A DNA stretch of 64,000 nucleotides from Methylobacterium sp. J-076 (GTDB lineage: Bacteria; Pseudomonadota; Alphaproteobacteria; Rhizobiales; Beijerinckiaceae): positions 95,836 through 159,835 of the forward strand of contig NZ_JAKSXW010000115.1 of assembly GCF_022829405.1 (NCBI RefSeq). Reading direction: 5' to 3'. The notes below the pieces were generated by a model. That model had not been told where the DNA came from. It ran no database searches and worked only from the letters and a program-made list of their open reading frames with translations. Of the stretch, positions 56,243 through 64,000 are shown piece by piece; within the stretch, counting starts at the first letter, position 1; the number at the start of each line of letters is the position of its first letter. The position numbers were made by a program, and so were the translations under genes.

Positions 56243-57457
56243 TCACAGGGCCTGCGCGAGGGGCCGGACCGGCTCCGGAGATTGGGCGGGCCGGTCCCCG
56301 TCGAAGAGGCCCGCGATCGCCTCGCTGTAGAGGCGGACATTGGCGTCCGACGTGGGATCGAGCCTCGCGAGGAGGTTGCGCCCGTCGGCGAGGTAGGTCT
56401 CGAGGTTGAGGTCGTGCTGCATGAAAGCCTGCAGCATCGCCCGCCCCCCGTCCTCGGGGTCGAAATCCGTGTAGCGATACCCGCAGCCGTCGATCAGCGC
56501 CGAATTGTGGATCAGGGGAAACCCGCCGTAGAGCGCCTCGTAGTACAGGTAGTTCTGCCCGTTCTCCCAGTGATGCGAGACGATGGCGTCGGCGAACGGG
56601 CCCATGATGTCGATGATCGGCAAACGCCCCTCGAAGCTGGCCATGCCGTTGTCGATGAGGTCGAGCGCCCGGGCGAACCGCACGAAGACGGCGTTCTCCC
56701 GCATGGCGTCGGTGTTGAAGACGCGCACCGTCTCCAGCAGGCTCGGCCGCATGCGGTAGGCCGCCTCGCAGGCGAGCAGGGGGATATGCGAGGTCTTCAC
56801 CGAGCACAGGTTCGGCTCGAGGATCGCCACCCGCCAGCGCGCCCGCCCCGGCTGGTACCGGAAGGACAGTCCGCCGCCCCGCGCCGCCGCCGCACGCTCC
56901 AGCAGGAGTGGCGACCAGAGGTGCTGCATGATCCGGACCGGGGCGCGGTACCCCACTTCGTAATAGGTGGCGCAGGTGCGCGCGAAGGCGGGCAGCGTCC
57001 AGACCTCGTGGTAGGGCACACCCGAGAACAGCAGGCCGGGCGGCAGTTTGAACGCCATCCGCTCCGCATCGATGATGAAATCGTTCGCCACCCGCATGGC
57101 CACGATCCGGCCGCCCCGGGCGACGAAGGCCCTGCCCCACTCCCCATCGAACTGCGCCGACAGCTCGATGACCACGTCGAGCGTCTCCATCGCATCCGCC
57201 ATCGTGATGACGTCGGTCTCGGCGCTCGCGAGGAACTGCGTGGCCTTTGCAGGGTCGCCGGGGCCCGCCGCGACGACGCAGCACCATTCGATCAGCGGGG
57301 ATGCCTTCAGGGTCTGCAGCAGGAAAAAGCAGTTCTGGAAGATGCCGTTCTCCCAGATCGTCTGGCGCTCGTCCCTCAGGAAGAGCGTGACGCCGACCCG
57401 GAGGCGCGAATGACCACGCCCCTTCTTCCCCGCGGAGGCTTTCACCGCCTTCGTCAC
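56243..57457 (-). CDS. DUF2827 family protein (second of three), glycosyltransferase-like
   Basis: The 404-residue protein starts with a GTG overlapping the restored end of the upstream paralogue (GTGA). It has the full DUF2827 pattern: 'LRVGVTLFLRDERQTIWENG' at the N-terminus, 'LDVVIELSAQFDGEWGRAF', 'VAILEPNLCSVKTSHIPLL', 'VSHHWENGQNYLYYEALYGG' and 'FPLIHNSALIDGCGYRYTDF'. A polar tail follows. A cytoplasmic glycosyltransferase is the best structural guess; substrate and sugar are unknown. It is intact, unlike the gene before it. Confidence 0.83.
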   Translation of the reverse strand: MTKAVKASAGKKGRGHSRLRVGVTLFLRDERQTIWENGIFQNCFFLLQTLKASPLIEWCCVVAAGPGDPAKATQFLASAETDVITMADAMETLDVVIELSAQFDGEWGRAFVARGGRIVAMRVANDFIIDAERMAFKLPPGLLFSGVPYHEVWTLPAFARTCATYYEVGYRAPVRIMQHLWSPLLLERAAAARGGGLSFRYQPGRARWRVAILEPNLCSVKTSHIPLLACEAAYRMRPSLLETVRVFNTDAMRENAVFVRFARALDLIDNGMASFEGRLPIIDIMGPFADAIVSHHWENGQNYLYYEALYGGFPLIHNSALIDGCGYRYTDFDPEDGGRAMLQAFMQHDLNLETYLADGRNLLARLDPTSDANVRLYSEAIAGLFDGDRPAQSPEPVRPLAQAL

Positions 57458-58587
57458 GCCGACCTCCGCCTATCCGCCGTGTTCACCAGCGACAGCAAAC
57501 GCCGGGCATAATGGTCGACGTTCGACCGCGCCGTGGGGGAGAGACTGTCGATCACGCCTTTCGCACGACGGGTATAGTGGTCGAGATCGCGATCATGCGT
57601 CTCGACGGCCGTCACGATGGCCTGCGCTCCGGCGGCGATGTCCGATGCTTAGTAGTAGTATCCGACATCCCTGAAGATCGTCGAGTTGTGCACCAGCGGG
57701 TACGCCCCGTGCAGCGCATCGAGGTACACATAGTTCTGCGGGCAATTGATCTGATGGCTGACCACGAGGTTATTCCCCCGCCCCATCACGTGGGCGAAGT
57801 AATCGCGCCCGGTGATATGCGCCTTGCCGGCCTGATACGTCGCCAAGCCCTGCACGAGATGGACGAAGGACGGGTGACCCGTCAGCGCGTCGCCGTTCAG
57901 GAAGGTCACCCCCTCGATGGCCCCCGGCGATGCCCGCTCCACCGCATCGCAAATCATCAGGGGGATGAGCCCCATCTTGATGGGCGAGATGTTCGGCTCG
58001 AAGATCGCGGGGCGGATGGCACCGGTCTTCAGCGAGCCCCGGCGGTATCCGAACAGGGACGCCCCCTCGGGATCCCGCGGCACCGTCTGCTCCAGGAACC
58101 GCGGCGACCAGAGATAGGGGACCTCGTGGACCGGGCAGCGGTGCACCATCCGCAGCATCGGCGCGAAGACCATGTCCTTCGCCAGGAGCCAGATTTCCTC
58201 GCACCTCTGGGCGTCGATGAAGAATCCCTCGCGGTCGAAGACCGTCGGCTCGATCAGCGCGACATAGGGCTGCCCGCACTGATGGATGACGAATTTGCCG
58301 CCCCGGAACCGGAAACGGCGGATCCATTCGACGTTGATGGCCCCGCCCATCTCGATCGCGACATCGAGGACATCGACGGCATCCGCGGCGGGGATCAGCG
58401 GAAACTGCTTGGCTTCCTCGTCGGACCCCTGCGGATGCGTCGGACGGTCACCGCAATTGAGCAGATAGACGCCTTCGACGAACGGGATTTCGTTCAGCAG
58501 CCTGGCGAAGTGATAGATGTTCTGGACGAGGCCGTTGTTCCAGACATGCTGCTTGTCGCCCGTCATGATCGAGACGCCGACGCGCAT
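57454..58587 (-). pseudogene. DUF2827 family gene (first of three) with an in-frame TAA
   Basis: From the ATG at 58587 (GAAGGA upstream) the frame encodes a typical DUF2827 protein up to 'HNSTIFRDVGYYY', then hits TAA at codon 313 (57649-57651). The same frame stays open for 64 more codons ('...THDRDLDHYTRRAKG...LSPTARSNVDHYARRLL...') which align with the ends of the two paralogues, and finishes with a TGA that overlaps the next gene as GTGA. Restored length is 377 residues, like its siblings. So a single nonsense change truncates the last sixth. The shortened protein might keep some function, and read-through or sequencing error cannot be excluded. Confidence 0.88.
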
Positions 58588-58769
58588 CGCGAATCCTTCG
58601 AATGGAGGTGCCGCAGGGCGGCGTAACGAGCGGTCGAGTGCCTTCGGAAAGGGCAGCGCGTGGGCCGAGTTCGTGGGAGCCGCGGAGTGCCCTGCGGACC
58701 TTCGACAGGTGCCGCCCCCCTCGCCTCCCCCGGGGCCATGCCGGCGGGCATCGCCCCGGGTCTCGGCCC

Positions 58770-59460
58770 TCAGCGTGTGGCGAGGAAGGCGATGGTGTTG
58801 CGGGCCTCCTGGAGGGCGTACTCCACGCGGATCTCCCCGATGCCGAGCCCCGTCCAGACGGCGAGCGCCGACGGCGCGCTGGCCATCTCCTGGGCGAAGG
58901 CATCGTCCATCTGCACCGTCGCCGTGCAGAGGGCCGGCTCGCAGCTGGCGTAATCGATATGGCGCGGGGCCGCCCGGCCGATCTGGAGCGTCACGCCCGC
59001 CTTGATGTCGACGGTCGTCGGCGTCTGCACGGCCAGGGTCGCGACGTTTCCGGTCTTGATGATGTTGAGGAACATGATCGGCCGCCGATCCTCAGCGCTC
59101 TTTAGGATCCCCATCTTCGCGATGCAGGTCCGGGGCGATCCATCCGTCGGCTGGGAAGCAGGTGACGGTCCAGCCCTGGAAATTCGTGGTCTCGCCGGGG
59201 GGCGCGGCGTTCGCCCCCTGCGCGGCGCCGGCAGGCCCGGCCGCCACGGATGTCGTCGGCACCGGAGGGGTCCGATCCTGGATCTTGGGCCGGATCCGCT
59301 CCGCCTGCGCCGGGGCCCGAAGCTGAGGAACCGCCTGCCTCGTCGGTGCCGCGACCGGCGCAGCGCCCTCGCGCCCCTGAGCCATGGCCTGGCCGGGCGC
59401 CGGCAGCGACGCAACGGACAGCGCCGCGACGGCGCACCCAAACAACATCGATCTATTCAT
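58770..59460 (-). pseudogene. IalB-family secreted protein gene, frameshifted by a 4-bp tandem duplication
   Basis: The ATG at 59460 starts a signal peptide ('MLFGCAVAALSVASLPAPG', cleaved near AMAQG), a Pro/Ala linker and the opening of an invasion-associated-locus-B domain ('TTNFQGWTVTCFPADG'). The frame ends at 59092. The rest of the domain continues in the next frame ('TCIAKMGILKSAEDRRP', 'LAVQTPTTVDIKAGVTLQIG', 'SCEPALCTATVQ') to 58770. At 59138-59145 the plus strand reads atccatcc; removing one atcc joins the halves as ...F-P-A-D-G-S-P-R-T-C-I-A-K.... IalB-type proteins are periplasmic or surface and linked to host-cell interaction in Bartonella. Confidence 0.85.
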
Positions 59461-59507
59461 GGCGAAAGCCTTTGTGATGACCACGTGGGATGGAGACAGG
59501 CGCCGCA

Positions 59508-59756
59508 CTAGTGACCGTAGATCACGCGATAGCTGGCATCTTTGGCCGGATCGTTGATCTCACCCGCCTTGCTGTCGACGCGGATGCATTTGTGGGTCTT
59601 CCCCGAACTGTCGCCGCAATCGATGATGTCGTAATTCGCTTCGCTCTTATTTTTTGACATGAATGAGGAAACATTCGTGTAGCTGAGAAGGAAAATGTTG
59701 CACGACAGTACGACGAAGATCAGAAAAAGGATGTTTTGTTTCAAGCTGTTGAGCAT
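59508..59756 (-). CDS. Small single-span membrane protein, low GC (82 aa)
   Basis: The ATG at 59756 follows a strong AGGAGAG site. The 82 residues comprise a basic N-terminus, one membrane helix ('NILFLIFVVLSCNIFLLSY', about 8-26) and a polar, probably periplasmic part with two cysteines ('DIIDCGDSSGKTHKCIRV') that could form a disulfide. No family is recognised. Base composition is clearly more AT-rich than the surrounding core genes, suggesting acquisition. It lies between two IalB-like pseudogenes on the same strand. Confidence 0.7.
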   Translation of the reverse strand: MLNSLKQNILFLIFVVLSCNIFLLSYTNVSSFMSKNKSEANYDIIDCGDSSGKTHKCIRVDSKAGEINDPAKDASYRVIYGH

Positions 59757-60002
59757 GTTGCTCTCCTGTCCGGAGCAGGTACCGAGAGGGCCTAGGTGCG
59801 GACGATCTGCGCCGTCCGACACCGCTTTTCCGTGCCGCGCCACTGCGACCTCGGACACGACCCGACTGCCGCGGACGCTTTCTGCTCGAAACGACCGCAT
59901 TCATACGGTGTCGCGACCAGTCATCGTCGATTGATGTCGATATTTGACCGTCACCGCGCCGAATCACGGCATTGCTTATCCGTATTCACAGCTCTCCTTG
60001 GG

Positions 60003-60635
60003 CTACCAAACCTTGGTGCTCTCGGCCAAGCTGGCTGCGAACCCGCGCCCGGATATGGTGAGTTCCCGCACTTGTGGCGGCGGCTTCGTCGGCTTCTTCT
60101 TCCCAACACCGCGGCCTACAGGCTCTTTTGGCGGCGCAAAGATGTGTACTCCTTCACCGGCGTTGAGGATGTAAACGATCTTCGGATCGAGGGGAAACAT
60201 ATACTTGCAGGTGTCGCTGCAAATCATGGGGTTCACGATCTGCGAAAACTCAACCTTCACAACCTTCCCGTCGACTTTGCCGAGCGAGGACGATTCGACC
60301 AAGATTGGCTTGCCGTGCCCGATCTCTTGCGGGATCGAGACCATCATCGCCGGAATACCGGCATCCGTCGTCGCGATCAGCACCGAACCAGCCGCCAACC
60401 CATTATGATCAGCGATCGTTGACAGTAGATTACACACCCGTCGCTTGATCTTGATGATCTGCTGACATTTTGCGTATCAGTCCTCGAACTTGAACTCGCG
60501 TCCCTCGACCTCCCCATCTTTGAAGATAGTCGTGTCGATGGCGGGAGTCGCGACCGCATCCTGTGCCCTGGCGAATCCTACCGGCGCGATCAGCATCGCT
60601 AGCGCCAGATATTGCAGAATTCGTCGTGCTCTCAT
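60003..60635 (-). pseudogene. IalB-like secreted protein gene with TGA at the conserved Trp
   Basis: The ATG at 60635 starts a signal peptide ('ILQYLALAMLIAPVGFARA', cleaved before QDA) and then 'REFKFED', where the next codon is TGA (60477-60479, codon 53), followed in frame by 'YAKCQQIIKIKRRVCNLLS' and about 150 further residues to 60003. IalB proteins have F-x-D-W-x-x-x-C here, so the stop replaces the conserved Trp (TGG to TGA). The remaining frame is undamaged, with cysteines in 'MICSDTCKYMF' and 'ISGRGFAASLA' near the end. Translation of the 3' part alone from a GTG (60437) would lack a signal peptide. Composition is more AT-rich than the core. Confidence 0.78.
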
Positions 60636-60780
60636 GCCGCTGCTTAGCATGATCGATCCGGCGAGTACAGCGTCCGGGATTATATTATGTCCCTAAACGT
60701 CCTATACTACTGGTTGCATACTGATAAGAGAACGTAACTGCGCGTGTATCATCGAGGTGATCTAACAGCTCACCCGTGAT

Positions 60781-60808
60781 GGGGGCCGGAACGAGCGTCC
60801 CGGCCCCC
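60781..60808 (-). terminator. GC-rich hairpin after the autotransporter gene
   Basis: gggggccgg (60781-60789) pairs with ccggccccc (60800-60808) around a 10-nt loop, starting 7 bp downstream of the autotransporter stop. No T-tract follows on the minus strand, so it may attenuate rather than fully end transcription into the downstream genes. Confidence 0.5.
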
Positions 60809-60814
60809 TCCTCG

Positions 60815-63800
60815 TCACCAGCTGTAGGTCAGGCCACCCGCGACGCCGAGCTTGTTGACGGTCGGCGTGTAGGACACCGACGCCGTGCCGCGCCACGCCC
60901 CGTCCTCCGACGTGAACCCGTAACCGACCGCCATCGCGCCCTGGTTGTCGTAGTAACCACCGCCGATACCGATGCTCTGGGAGCCCGGACGATCGGTGAA
61001 GCGCATCTGGCTCATGGCGAAGGCCGAGGCCACGCCGCCAGAAGCGATGCTGCGGTTTCGGGTGATCTGCGTCTGCAGGTGCGCCGTCACTTGGTTCATG
61101 TTGTTCTGGAGCGACGTGAGCCCCGTATCGAGGGCGCTGATAGCGCCACCGACACTCTCGTAGCTCGCACCCTGGACCCGGTAGGACGGAGCCGAGAATT
61201 GGCCCGTCGCGCCGTTGAAGGTCGAGCCACCCCCCAGCGCTGAGGCGAGGCTGTTCCCGAGGGCGAAAATCTGCCCCCCGTTGATCGCGTCGGTGGATTC
61301 CGCCGTGACCTTGCCCGCCGCCACGTTGTGCAGGACGACCGGACCGGTTCCCGACCCGGGCTGGAGGTAGAGTTCGTTCGGGGAGGTTTGGCCCGTGGCC
61401 GGTGCCGAGGGCGAACTTCCGTAGCGGAGCGGGCCATACTGCCCGTTCGCCAGGCTGCTCGACAGAGCCGCCACCGAACTGTTCGTACCGATCAGCCCGG
61501 TCGAGAGGGATGCCACGCCGGTCGAGAGAGTGCCGACGGTGCTGTTGGTGGTGTTCAGCCCCGTCGAGAGGGACGCGATGGAGCTGTTGCTGGACGTGAC
61601 GCCGCTCGAGATCACCGCGACGGTGCTGTTCGTCGAGCTCAGGCCGGTGGAGAGGGACGCCACCGAGCTGTTGGTCCCGCTCAGGCCCGTGGACAGGGAG
61701 GCCACGCCGCCGCCGCCGGGGCCGGCGCCGCCATTCGACAGCTGGGAGACGCTCGTGGAGAGCGAGGCCACCGAGTTGGTCGTCACGAGCAGGCCGGTCG
61801 AGAGCGACGTGATCTGCGTGAGCGTCGTCGAGGCCACGGCGTAGAGCTGGCTGCCGTTCACCGCGTCGGTGGATGTCGCGGTGACCCGCCCGGCGGCGAC
61901 GTTCTGGATCACCCGTTCGTTGCCGACCGAGCCCACCGAGAAGGCCCCCACGGGGCTGGTGCCCGCGAAGCCGCCGTAAGTGGTGTTCCCGAGCACGAGC
62001 GCCGAGTAGCTCACCACCGCGGATGTCGTCGCTCCGTCGCCGATGGCGACGCTGCGGGACATCGAGGCCGTGGCCCCCACGCCGATCGCGATGCCCCTCG
62101 TCGCGCTGCTCCGGACGTTGGCCTGGTCGCCGAGGGCGATCGAGCCGGTCGTCAGGGCATTGGACTTGTTGCCGAGGGACAGGCTGCCCTGTCCCACCGC
62201 GACCGCATTGTTGCCGACCGCGATGGCGCCGTCGGCATTCGCCCCGGCGGCCGTGCCGTCGGAGGAGGCAATGCTGTCCAGGCCCATCGCGACCGCGCCC
62301 TGGCCATAGGCATAGTTCGGATCGCCGATCGCGACGGCCCCTGCCCCCCTGGCGACATTGCGCGAGCCGATGGACACCGCCGAACCCGTGGAGGTGCCGC
62401 TCGCCGTCGCGCCGACGCCGATGGCCACATCGTTGCTGCTCGCGGCCACAGCCTCGCCGCCGATGGCGATGCTGTTCGTCCCCCGGGCCTGCGCGGCGGC
62501 CACGGCATTGCTGCCGATCGCCGTCGCGCCGGCGGCCGACGCGTTCGCGTTGGTGCCGAACGCCGTCGTGTAGTCCTGTGTCGCCAGCGCGTTCGCGCCC
62601 ACGGCGAGACTGCTCGAGCCCTGCGCGCTCGCCCCCATGCCGAGGGCGATCGCCGTGACGCTGCCGCCCGCCGAGCTCCAGTTGGTCATCATGGCGGCGA
62701 CGTCGCTTCGGACGGTGAAGAGCTGGCCGCCGGTCACCACATCCGTCGAGGTCGCACTCACCGTCCCCGCCGCCACGTTGGTGATCTTCTTCAGACCGCT
62801 GGAGCCACGGCTCGCGTCATAGGCTCCGGTTGTGGAGTCGTACTGAAGCGCGTCCTGGCTCAGTGTCGCGACGCTGGTCGAGAGCGAGGCGACCGAGCTG
62901 TTCGTGTTGCTCAACCCCGTCGAGAGGGACATCACCCCCGACACGCCACCGGTGTTGATGGCGGTCGAGAGGGACGCGACCGAGCTGTTCGTATTGTAGA
63001 GCTGGCTGCCGTTGACCGCATCCGTCGAGTTTGCGGTGAGGGCACCGGCTGCCACGTTCGTGATCCTCTGCGGCGTACCGTTGAAGCGGCCCGCATCGAA
63101 CGCCTGCAGCGTCGAATTCCACTGCAGGCTATCGCGCTGAAGACCTGCCACCGAGGTGCTCACCGCGCTCACACCGGTGGACAGCGAGAGCACCCCCGTC
63201 GAGAGCGAGACGATCGAACTGTTCGCGACAAACAAGCCGGTCGACAGCGATCCGATATTTGTCGAGAGCACCGCGACCGAACTGTCCGTCGCACTCAGGC
63301 CCGTCGAGAGCGAACCGACCCCGGTCGACAGGGAACCGAACCCGGTCGAGAGGGACCCGACGCTGGTCGAGAGAGAGCCGACCGTGCTCGTCGTGCCGGA
63401 TAGGCCCGTCGACAGGGAGCCGACGCCCGTCGAGAGGGACGCGATCGAGCTGCCTGTTGCACTCAGGCCGGTCGAGAGCGAGCCGACACCCGTGGAGAGG
63501 GACCCGACCATGCTCGTCGTGCCGGACAGACCCGTCGAGAGGGACCCGACCCCGGTCGAGAGGGATGCGATCGAGCTACCCGCCGCACTCAACCCAGTCG
63601 ACAGCGAACCCACACCTGTGGAGAGGGACGCAATCGAGCTGCCCGCTGCGCTCAACCCAGTCGAGAGCGAACCCACACCGGTCGAAAGGGACCCGACCAT
63701 GCTCGTCGTGCCCGACAGGCCCGTCGAGAGGGACCCGACCCCAGTCGACAAGGACGCGATCGAGCTGCCCGCCGCGCTCAACCCAGTCGACAGCGAACCC

Positions 63801-64000
63801 ACACCTGTGGAGAGGGACGCAATCGAGCTGCCCGCTGCGCTCAAGCCGGTTGAGAGCGAGCCCACCCCGGTCGAGAGAGAGCCGACCATGCTCGTCGTGC
63901 CGGAAAGGCCCGTCGAGAGGGAGCCGACACCGGTCGACAGGGACGCGATCGAGCTGCCCGCCGCACTCAACCCAGTCGAGAGCGACCCAACACCCGTCGA
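60815..64000 (-). CDS. Trimeric autotransporter adhesin (YadA/Hia-like), partial, 5' end outside window
   Basis: The frame is open from the right edge to 60815 (over 1060 residues in view). From C-terminus back: a YadA-type membrane anchor (about 60815-61110, 'SGGVASAFAMSQMRF', ends in aromatic Trp after 'GGLTYS'), a stalk, a neck ('NVAAGKVTAESTDAINGGQ'), a Ser/Thr-rich stalk of 'SLSTG' repeats, a further neck, a YadA-like head of left-handed beta-roll repeats ('SIAIGGEAV', 'GAVAMGLDS', about 61945-62660), two more necks, and 63300-64000 of nearly identical 21-residue stalk repeats. The protein would form homotrimers on the outer membrane and mediate adhesion or biofilm. Signal peptide and true N-terminal head are not visible. 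Confidence 0.93.
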   Translation of the reverse strand, partial: STGVGSLSTGLSAAGSSIASLSTGVGSLSTGLSGTTSMVGSLSTGVGSLSTGLSAAGSSIASLSTGVGSLSTGLSAAGSSIASLSTGVGSLSTGLSGTTSMVGSLSTGVGSLSTGLSAAGSSIASLSTGVGSLSTGLSAAGSSIASLSTGVGSLSTGLSGTTSMVGSLSTGVGSLSTGLSATGSSIASLSTGVGSLSTGLSGTTSTVGSLSTSVGSLSTGFGSLSTGVGSLSTGLSATDSSVAVLSTNIGSLSTGLFVANSSIVSLSTGVLSLSTGVSAVSTSVAGLQRDSLQWNSTLQAFDAGRFNGTPQRITNVAAGALTANSTDAVNGSQLYNTNSSVASLSTAINTGGVSGVMSLSTGLSNTNSSVASLSTSVATLSQDALQYDSTTGAYDASRGSSGLKKITNVAAGTVSATSTDVVTGGQLFTVRSDVAAMMTNWSSAGGSVTAIALGMGASAQGSSSLAVGANALATQDYTTAFGTNANASAAGATAIGSNAVAAAQARGTNSIAIGGEAVAASSNDVAIGVGATASGTSTGSAVSIGSRNVARGAGAVAIGDPNYAYGQGAVAMGLDSIASSDGTAAGANADGAIAVGNNAVAVGQGSLSLGNKSNALTTGSIALGDQANVRSSATRGIAIGVGATASMSRSVAIGDGATTSAVVSYSALVLGNTTYGGFAGTSPVGAFSVGSVGNERVIQNVAAGRVTATSTDAVNGSQLYAVASTTLTQITSLSTGLLVTTNSVASLSTSVSQLSNGGAGPGGGGVASLSTGLSGTNSSVASLSTGLSSTNSTVAVISSGVTSSNSSIASLSTGLNTTNSTVGTLSTGVASLSTGLIGTNSSVAALSSSLANGQYGPLRYGSSPSAPATGQTSPNELYLQPGSGTGPVVLHNVAAGKVTAESTDAINGGQIFALGNSLASALGGGSTFNGATGQFSAPSYRVQGASYESVGGAISALDTGLTSLQNNMNQVTAHLQTQITRNRSIASGGVASAFAMSQMRFTDRPGSQSIGIGGGYYDNQGAMAVGYGFTSEDGAWRGTASVSYTPTVNKLGVAGGLTYSW
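63300..64000 (-). repeat. 63-bp tandem coding repeats with a 189-bp higher-order period
   Basis: Units of 21 codons alternate between two types, ending in '...AAGSSIA' (A) and '...GTTSMVG' (B), each containing 'SLSTGVGSLSTGLS'. The marker cgagct of A units occurs at 63572, 63635, 63761, 63824 and 63950, giving spacings 63, 126, 63, 126, i.e. a regular A-A-B order with period 189 bp. Near-identity of DNA copies implies recent expansion by recombination or slippage. The array continues beyond the window. Confidence 0.92.

Noticed and set aside
60477..60479. TGA in the second IalB-like gene as selenocysteine
   Set aside because: The family has Trp here, not Cys, and I see no SECIS-like hairpin directly after the codon.
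61328..63403. 691-codon open frame opposite the autotransporter
   Set aside because: Antisense of the repeat-rich adhesin; Arg/Gly/Ala-rich with no recognisable fold.
63300..64000. Regular repeats resembling a CRISPR array
   Set aside because: The 63-bp units stay in frame within an adhesin, have no unique spacers and no cas genes nearby.

Overview
The window is a GC-rich chromosomal segment from an alphaproteobacterium, most likely a Methylobacterium-type member of the Hyphomicrobiales (Rhizobiales). The assignment is inferred from gene content and order: crtI-crtB carotenoid genes under a PpsR/CrtJ-like palindrome, an HWE-type sensor kinase, a his cluster joined to pyrC-plsY-dprA, petABC, sdhCDAB, pccB, Ohr and CtrA-type TTAA-N7-TTAAC boxes. 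Most of it is ordinary core chromosome; the right end is accessory and partly decayed.

Layout. 1-1.8 kb: tail of a peptide-type ABC importer (two permeases). 1.9-4.5 kb: an HWE histidine kinase and a SelT/W/H-like redox protein. 4.5-9.4 kb: tRNA-Val(CAC), pccB, a secreted hypothetical protein, an array of palindromic repeats, a Tat-exported metallophosphoesterase and hemC. 9.4-13.7 kb: an MFS transporter and crtI-crtB with an overlapping 43-codon membrane ORF. 13.8-16.2 kb: adenine deaminase and ohr. 16.2-24.1 kb: one co-oriented minus-strand run, mtnP-hisB-DUF2628-hisH-hisA-DUF29-hisF-pyrC'-plsY-dprA. 24.2-27.1 kb: petABC (cytochrome bc1). 27.4-29.4 kb: a chemoreceptor broken by one base. 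29.4-32 kb: an ABC exporter and an Omp19/Inh-like lipoprotein. 32.1-36.3 kb: sdhC-sdhD-sdhA-[DUF433/DUF5615 toxin-antitoxin pair]-sdhB. 36.5-43.7 kb: anion permease, AMP nucleosidase, trmO with an SGNH hydrolase, guaA and small hypothetical genes flanking CtrA-like boxes. 43.7-49.6 kb: an RND pump with two adaptors and a divergent TetR regulator. 49.7-50.7 kb: long-form SAICAR synthase. 50.9-55.1 kb: a seven-gene Mrp/Mbh-like cation antiporter in which every junction is a 4-nt stop/start overlap and no full-length MrpA is present.

55.1-64.0 kb, all on the minus strand, is the most unusual part. A very large trimeric autotransporter adhesin (5' end outside the window) is followed in the same direction by two IalB-like secreted protein genes, a small membrane protein and three tandem DUF2827 (glycosyltransferase-like) genes. 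Both IalB-like genes and the first DUF2827 gene each carry a single inactivating lesion: a 4-bp tandem duplication, a TGA at a conserved Trp position and an in-frame TAA. I propose, as inference only, that this is a surface-adhesin locus with dedicated sugar-transfer and periplasmic accessory genes that is now decaying or switchable.

Themes linking genes: three enzymes around adenine (mtnP and amn release it, ade deaminates it), two respiratory complexes (II and III), and repeated translational coupling through ATGA/GTGA overlaps.
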